64,000 nucleotides of DNA, taken from positions 14,904,769 through 14,968,768 of the forward strand of contig CM059624.1 in NCBI GenBank assembly GCA_030435675.1, read 5' to 3'. This DNA comes from Steinernema hermaphroditum (Eukaryota > Nematoda > Chromadorea > Rhabditida > Steinernematidae). The translations under genes and the position numbers were made by a program. Positions within the stretch are counted from its first letter, which is position 1. Each line of letters begins with the position of its first letter. Under the pieces are notes generated by a model that saw only the letters and a program-made list of their open reading frames with translations, made no database searches and was not told where the DNA came from. Below, one piece after another: positions 58,974 to 64,000 of the stretch.

Positions 58974-59721
58974 TTCAGCGGCAAGCGGAGGCAATTGGGC
59001 AAACACACGAAAAGGAAAGCGCCGATGATAAGTGGCCGGTTTTGTTGTGGTGCTTATCTAATCAAGGTCTTTCCCGTTTTGTGATGAAACGGGAATAGCT
59101 GACAGACCGTTTGTGTATGGAACGTTTTTATTCTGATTGAACTGAGCACAATTTTTTCGAACACTGAAGGCGCGACCGCATGTTGCAAAGCTCTCCCGTA
59201 GAAAACTGTATGGATCAGGTCCCGACTTACAGCCTGCACCAGCCCGGATTCGCGACTTAGAATCGGTCTTCTATTTTGCAAAATTACTGACACGAAATGG
59301 AAGTTATGAAAGGGTGCATAAAGCCTTTACTCCTTTTGCATCCAGTCCGAGTCGAATTCGGAGCGCACCCTCCCCGGACTCGAAGTCCAAACGGAGGAGG
59401 GCTCGACTCTCGGAACGATTAACACTGGATGTGATGACGAGTAAACGGTAGCAACGAGGAAAAGTGTCCACACAGTGTCCAAAAGTTCATAATTTTCGTG
59501 GTGGGATCAAAGCTGCTCTCTCGCCACTCTCGATTATTTGTCGAGAGTCGCGAAGGCCACAGCCCTGTTCCAGACGGTTTCCGTGTACAAACTATCTTTC
59601 TAAACGTCTCTCGACTTTGTCTCTTTAGTCCAAACCAGTGTTCACCATTTTTGTTCAACGCACGTCGGTTATTTTTTTCGCGTGGTGATCACTGACTGAT
59701 TTTTGTCCATTTAGGTCGAAG
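58974..59721. other. Divergent promoter region of prolidase (-) and nanos (+)
   Basis: It contains a 95-bp repeat copy (about 59160-59255) and a perfect hairpin (ACTCTCGA, loop, TCGAGAGT) at about 59531-59553. No gene. Confidence 0.5.
59160..59255 (+). repeat. Short repeat flanking nanos, left copy
   Basis: CGCATGTTGCAAAGCTCTCC, GTAGAAAACTGTATG and CAGCC..GATTCGCGACTTA are repeated in the same orientation at about 60568-60653. About 95 bp with scattered differences. Confidence 0.7.
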
Positions 59722-60295
59722 ATGCCTTCTCCACCCGGAGGCATCGTACAGCTTCCAACGCCGGTACTTCGCCAGCGGAGCCCGTCGATCAACGTTTCTT
59801 CGTTGTCGGCATTGTTCTTCGACAATTACGAATCGGAAGCGACGGTGATGGCTCGATTCCGTTTGATGGCAGAGGAGCTGAAGCCGCACGCCGTTTCGAC
59901 CTGCAGCGTCTGCATGTCTCAGCCGCTCGTCTACAATCGAGAACCAACGGTGGTGCCGCGTCTGCGTTCAATTTCAGAGCGCGCTAACGTGTCCACTTCT
60001 GCCATCTACAGTCGAGAGCCCGTTGTGATGCAGCGCTTGCGTTCGGTGTCCGAACGTGGCACCTTGCCCACTTGCGTCTTCTGCAAGGCGCGTGGAATCG
60101 AGACATCCTATGGCCATACGAACAAGAACTGTCCGGAGATCGCACGCATGCGTCCCTGCATGAAGTGTGGAGCGAGTGGCTTCGATAATCACACGTTGAA
60201 GTAAGTTCATGTCTCTCTGTTCTCTTTGTATATATTTATCCGGTTCCAGGTACTGTCCTCGCAATGACCTCAACAAGAATCGTGTGTTTTACTAA
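59722..60295 (+). CDS. Nanos-family zinc-finger RNA-binding protein (174 aa)
   Basis: Two exons (59722-60200 and 60250-60295) join in phase across a 49-nt intron. The C-terminus holds the nanos double CCHC finger. The first uses C118, C121, H132 and C137 (CVFCKARG...YGHTNKNC). The second uses C146, C149, H157 and C162 (CMKCGASGFDNHTLKYC), with the intron inside the second finger. Nanos proteins bind RNA with Pumilio/FBF partners to repress maternal mRNAs in the germline. The N-terminal region has repeated segments around residues 35-50, 70-86 and 95-112 (YNREPTVVPRLRSISER / YSREPVVMQRLRSVSER). A tttag acceptor lies 7 nt before the ATG, consistent with trans-splicing. The length is short but within the range of nematode nanos proteins. 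Which nos paralogue is uncertain. Confidence 0.92.
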
Positions 60296-60769
60296 TAGGT
60301 TGTTGTATCATTTGTTTTTGTATATTATTGTCGAGTTTCGTCCTCTCAAGAGGTGCATGCATAATGAATTTCCTGTCCAACGCCAGTGTCTGCTCTATTT
60401 GGTGGTTAGCGTACCGTCTGTTCTATATTGCGTTATATGGTCTAGACGTTAGTTTGATGTCCAACTATCTCCTTTGATCTCTAGATATCAGTTGTCTTCC
60501 GTTTGTCGGTTTCGATTCCGATTCTGCGATTCACACCCCACATGCGAAGCGTCATCTTCCTGCACAGCCGCATGTTGCAAAGCTCTCCTGTAGAAAACTG
60601 TATGATTAAGGCTTAAGGCTTACAACCTGGACCAGCCCTGATTCGCGACTTAACCCGGTTTGGAATTAGACTTCCATTTTGCAACAGTTGAATACGCAAA
60701 ATTACCGATGAAATGGCACATATTTATCATTTTTATCAAACAAAGGGAAAGGAGAAGGAAGAAGATGAA
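60296..60769. other. nanos 3' flank with right repeat copy
   Basis: 3' UTR/intergenic sequence. The repeat copy at about 60568-60653 matches the one left of nanos. No gene. Confidence 0.5.
60568..60653 (+). repeat. Short repeat flanking nanos, right copy
   Basis: Same orientation as 59160-59255: CGCATGTTGCAAAGCTCTCC and GATTCGCGACTTA are shared. It lacks a few bases and has a small duplicated TTAAGGC. Confidence 0.7.
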
Positions 60770-61450
60770 TCAATGGCAACATACATGTATTTGTTTGTAA
60801 GGGACGGTGACCTCTAACTTCTTCTTTGTCTGGGGTATCTCCCAAAAGGCAGTTGACCCTTCGAAAGGCCACTTGTCAGGAATGACCGCGAATTGTGGGT
60901 AAATAGATCTCAATTCGTTTATGTTGAATTCGAGAACGGTTGGGAACTCATGGCACTTTTCTCCATAGTTGCGGACTACAATGTCCGACAGGCCACTGCA
61001 TTCCTTTAGTCCATCAAAGAGGGCGTCGCGCACTTTGCTGGGAGGTATATTCGAGAACGGTTGGGAGGCATTTTCGAATACAAACAAAAAACAACCAGCG
61101 GCGACTGACTGAATCATTGGAAGCGTTTTCGTTCGTAACTGTTCCAGCGTCTGTTCCTCCGTTTCAACGCGCCAGAGTAAAGTTGTTTGCTGACCAAAGT
61201 GAACGGAGGTGATTTGGTCATACTTGGAGGCTATCTCGAAAGGAACATTTGTTAGGCCAGAGTAAAGCTGGACGCCGACTTTGGTGCCTTCACTGTTCGG
61301 TATCAACCAAACACCGAGTTCGCGACGCTTGTTGAAATGAGTTTCGGCGGTAGACGACCAGTATCCCGAGAAGAACATCAGACGTTCGATGTCAGCTTTG
61401 GAGAGTCGCTGAATGACTTCATCGTAAAAGTCCACATGCACGCAGTTCAT
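60770..61450 (-). CDS. F-box-like family protein with internal deletion (226 aa)
   Basis: The frame is open from MNCVHVDFYDEVIQRLSKAD to HVCCH. The F-box-like head, HFGQQTTLLWRVETEEQTLE (shared with copy 2), KVRDALFDGLKECSGLSDIV and NYGEKCHEF are present. The sequence then jumps directly to FNINELRSIYPQFAVIPDKW, omitting about 65 residues (the IRRQ..FGNL ... FDRFFRGEL region of the other copies) without losing frame. It is the only family locus here without the upstream palindromic block. It may be an expressed short variant or an early pseudogene. Upstream in-frame codons exist to 61555 but no better ATG aligns with the family. Confidence 0.65.
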   Translation of the reverse strand: MNCVHVDFYDEVIQRLSKADIERLMFFSGYWSSTAETHFNKRRELGVWLIPNSEGTKVGVQLYSGLTNVPFEIASKYDQITSVHFGQQTTLLWRVETEEQTLEQLRTKTLPMIQSVAAGCFLFVFENASQPFSNIPPSKVRDALFDGLKECSGLSDIVVRNYGEKCHEFPTVLEFNINELRSIYPQFAVIPDKWPFEGSTAFWEIPQTKKKLEVTVPYKQIHVCCH

Positions 61451-61632
61451 GATCCAAGAGCTGTGTATACAGAGGGAGGTTCCCATAAATGGAGGATTTA
61501 AATGTCCGAACGCGCGCATATCAGATTCTAGCACTAAATGTGTGAATCCAATCACACATTAATCTCACAATCACATCAGTTTCTCTCATTTAATCGATCG
61601 AATCGCTCGCCTGATTCATAGCCCCCCCCGCG

Positions 61633-62854
61633 ATGCCGATGCAGGTCGATCGGAACTTCGACAAAGCCGAGGCCTACTTGTACACCTTCGCCTGGTTTTG
61701 CATATATGGCGCCGTCTGTCTGCCCTTCCTTCTGACCAACGACCTCTTTGGTGAGTCAATTTTCTGCAGTTCCACTAGTAAGATGGGAAATTTAGCCAAC
61801 GGCAATGACTACCTCAAGGACCACATGACCTGGTCGGGTCTGCTCATCGGCACATGCTCTTATATATTTATGATTGTTGGAAAAGGATTCCAGCTCTATG
61901 AGAATCGAAGCGATAATGCGCACAGAGGACCACAGTCGCCTGTGTGGCTCAACATCAAAGTTGCACTCTTAAGTGACCTAGTTTTGTGGTCCTACTGCAT
62001 CGGTTTTGTCATAACAGTAATCTACCATCTGGATAACATTCCCAAGGCTATCGCTTTTAGATTCCTTATCGAACCTACGTTTTACCTGACTTCCTCAAAA
62101 CCGTCCTCCTAGGTGGAACCATCATCGTAATCCTCGAAAATCAAGGCGCCAAATGGATTTTGGACAATGTTCGTCCAAAATATAGAAATTTGGTGAGTAC
62201 CATATCCTTATCCTTCATAGAAAATACGGTAGTTTAAGCTCGAACTGGCCTACGATGTCCAATTCTACATAATTCGGCGTATCTCCGCCGTCTTTGCTGG
62301 ATTTGCCTTCGTCTTTCTCTTCAAATATAACGAATATTTCCTTGGAGACTCCAAACTACATTTCGAAAACTTCTCGTCCATGCTTGTCAGTGAAGGAATG
62401 ACCGATTCCGAATGGAATATTGTAGCCAAAGCTTTGGTTATAACAGTAAGTTTCCGCGCAATTGCTCAGACCTGTCAACGTTTCCCAGCCTCTGGCCATA
62501 ATCGGCTTCACGAATCTCACCCAATACGAATTTCGCGCTTTCCCTGCAGCGCAGAACTCGACGATCTATGGCGCGACGGCAGATGCGCGCCAAGTCGGAA
62601 CCAAGGTCCACTACATCAAGTCCTTCTGCAGCCTGCAGTACGCAAGCATTGAATCTCTTGTTCAATTGACTACAGTCTTCACCATTCTCTCATTTCTCTA
62701 TCTGACGGTCACGGCTGCTGCTTCGTTTGGCATCGGGAGACTTGTGGCCGCGGCCGCGCCGTGGGTCGATGATTTCTACGGATTCTTTATGGGGTTGATG
62801 GTTCTGAACGTCATCGCTATGATCTATTCGCCTGTGAAGAAGTGTTTTGCTTGA
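61633..62854 (+). CDS. Polytopic membrane protein, unrecognised (347 aa)
   Basis: Five exons (61633-61750, 61796-62016, 62061-62192, 62239-62445, 62489-62854) join in phase; introns are 43-46 nt. Several hydrophobic stretches are strong membrane-helix candidates: FAWFCIYGAVCLPFLLT, WSGLLIGTCSYIFMIVG, VALLSDLVLWSYCIGFVITI, FLKTVLLGGTIIVIL, ISAVFAGFAFVFLF, TTVFTILSFLYLTVTAAASF and FFMGLMVLNVIAMIY. There is no signal peptide ahead of the first helix. A loop between helices 5 and 6 contains NLTQYEF and NSTIYG, possible N-glycosylation sites. I do not recognise the family; it has no obvious channel, transporter or GPCR signature. Reading without introns 1 and 2 gives a false stop at about 62110. 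Confidence 0.8.
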
Positions 62855-63308
62855 CAGAAGAACGAGGTCTGCTTGTTGTTGAAACTAACTGTAAGCAAAC
62901 GACTAAAAAACGAATAAAACGAATCTATATCTATCACACCCCATTTGTGTCGTTGTTAGTGGTACGATTTTACGATTTATTTGTGGAATCGTCAACATTA
63001 CATTGAGCCACACCCCATTGTTGTCGGTCCTCTTCTCTTTCTTGTTGTCGCCATCGTTGCGTTCCTAACTTCTTCGTGATCTCATCTCGCCATCTGGTCC
63101 TCGGCCTTCCAATGGAACGCGTCGTTGGTGGTCGCCATTCTTCGAGCTTCGTAGATCAATTCTCAGGAATTTCGTGTGCGATCTTCCAGGCATATTGCCA
63201 TTTCCTTCTTGTCACGGAACTATAAACTCGCTACCTCTACCTGTGACTTTTACTAAATATCAAAGTGTTAAAGTTATACATTATACAGTAAAATGCAGAA
63301 AGAAAACT
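62855..63308. other. Spacer
   Basis: The 3' flank of the membrane-protein gene, with an AATAAA at about 62914. No gene. Confidence 0.5.
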
Positions 63309-63350
63309 GCGATGCATTTTTGCATTAAAAATTTTTGATATAATCGCGAA
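63309..63350 (+). promoter_or_regulatory. Conserved upstream block of F-box-like family, copy 6
   Basis: GCGATGCATTTTTGCATTA begins 70 nt before the ATG at 63379, followed by the TATA-like GATATAATCG. Confidence 0.6.
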
Positions 63351-63378
63351 ATCGAAATCTTCGAAGTGCCGATCAGCT

Positions 63379-64000
63379 ATGGAAGCCCTACCTCTGGACT
63401 TTTACGACAAAGTTATCCATCGACTCTCCAAATCCGACATCGAATGTCTCAAGCTTTCATCAGGATACTGGTCATCTACAGCCCAAACTTATTTCAACAG
63501 GCGTCGGGAATTAAATGTTGTAGTAACATCAAAGAGCGAAGGGACTAAAGTTGACTTGGAGCTTTACTCTGGCCTGTTCGTTTCAGAAGTTCTTTGCGAG
63601 ATAGACATCAAGTACGACCGAATCGAGGGTATTCACTTTAGTCATCGATCAATCCGCGAAACAGCGGAAGAAACACTGGAACAGTTCCGAACGAAAACAC
63701 TGCCAATGATTCGGTCGATTGCTAGTGACTGCACATTGGATGTATTCGGAAATAGCCCTCAGTGGCTCTCGGAAGTCGGAACTCCCAACAAAGTGCGCGA
63801 CGCTCTCTTTCATGGCCTAATGAACTGTAGCGGCCTGTCGGAGATCTATGTCAACAACCATGGAGAAAAGTGCCAAGAGTTCATAAGACGTCAGATGGAA
63901 TTTGGTAATTTGAAAACACTGAATTTATCACATAGCACTGCATGGCCAGCGGACTTCCAAGACTTGATCAAAGTCTTCGTGAAATCACCAAATTTTAATG
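63379..64000 (+). CDS. F-box-like family protein, 5' part, runs off window
   Basis: The frame is open from MEALPLDFYDKVIHRLSKSD to the window edge (207 codons). It carries all family blocks expected so far: SGYWSSTAQTYFNRRREL, ETLEQFRTKTLPMIRSIAS, KVRDALFHGLMNCSGLSEIY, GEKCQEFIRRQMEFGNL, WPADFQDLIKVFVKSPNF. There is no stop or frameshift in the visible part, and the promoter block is intact, so this may be a second functional copy. The C-terminal FDRFF...QFAVIP region would lie beyond 64000. Confidence 0.7.
   Translation, partial: MEALPLDFYDKVIHRLSKSDIECLKLSSGYWSSTAQTYFNRRRELNVVVTSKSEGTKVDLELYSGLFVSEVLCEIDIKYDRIEGIHFSHRSIRETAEETLEQFRTKTLPMIRSIASDCTLDVFGNSPQWLSEVGTPNKVRDALFHGLMNCSGLSEIYVNNHGEKCQEFIRRQMEFGNLKTLNLSHSTAWPADFQDLIKVFVKSPNFN

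Noticed and set aside
1..64000. CRISPR arrays, prophage, operator sites or other prokaryotic systems
   Set aside because: The intron structure and gene content are eukaryotic; no regularly spaced repeats with unique spacers were seen.

Overview
The window looks like nuclear DNA of a nematode. The coding genes are multi-exon with mostly 42-55 nt GT-AG introns and T-rich TTTCAG/TTTTAG acceptors. Several genes have an acceptor a few bases before the ATG with no donor in sight, as expected for spliced-leader trans-splicing. A nematode-type 5S rRNA and Tc1/mariner elements fit this. I cannot name the species from sequence alone. All gene names below are family calls from remembered motifs; no database search was run.

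Layout. 0.8-7.2 kb: the last exon of an RMD (regulator of microtubule dynamics) gene on +, converging on a complete ECT-2 RhoGEF gene on - (12 exons, 823 aa). 9-19.5 kb: two copies of a single-exon F-box-like family, an unrecognised three-exon gene lying between inverted copies of a repeat, an RTE-like LINE with one in-frame stop, and a decayed mariner. 20.0-25.8 kb: a SIPA1L/SPAR-type Rap GTPase-activating protein on - (13 exons, 941 aa). 26-46 kb: gene-poor sequence with GC-rich islands, tRNA-derived SINEs, foldback elements, a 5S rRNA gene, a Tc1-like element and several copies of an unclassified retroelement; one retroelement is nested in an F-box-family pseudogene with a 10-bp target-site duplication. 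46.5-51 kb: a broken F-box-family copy and a secreted, cysteine-rich modular protein gene (9 exons). 51.3-55.5 kb: TIM50, DPH3 and BROX in that order on -, spaced like a nematode operon. 57.1-59.0 kb: prolidase on -. 59.7-60.3 kb: a nanos zinc-finger gene on +. 60.8-64 kb: an F-box-family copy with an internal deletion, a five-exon polytopic membrane protein gene, and another F-box-family copy running off the right edge.

Most genes are ordinary conserved cell-biology genes (cytokinesis GEF, Rap signalling, mitochondrial import, diphthamide synthesis, ESCRT-associated BRO1 protein, dipeptide hydrolysis, germline RNA regulation). The accessory material is the dispersed F-box-like family. Its four plus-strand copies share a palindromic GCGATGCATT...TGCAT block 70-74 nt upstream of the ATG, so a promoter unit was duplicated with the gene. 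The other accessory feature is a dense, nested repeat landscape between 26 and 46 kb.
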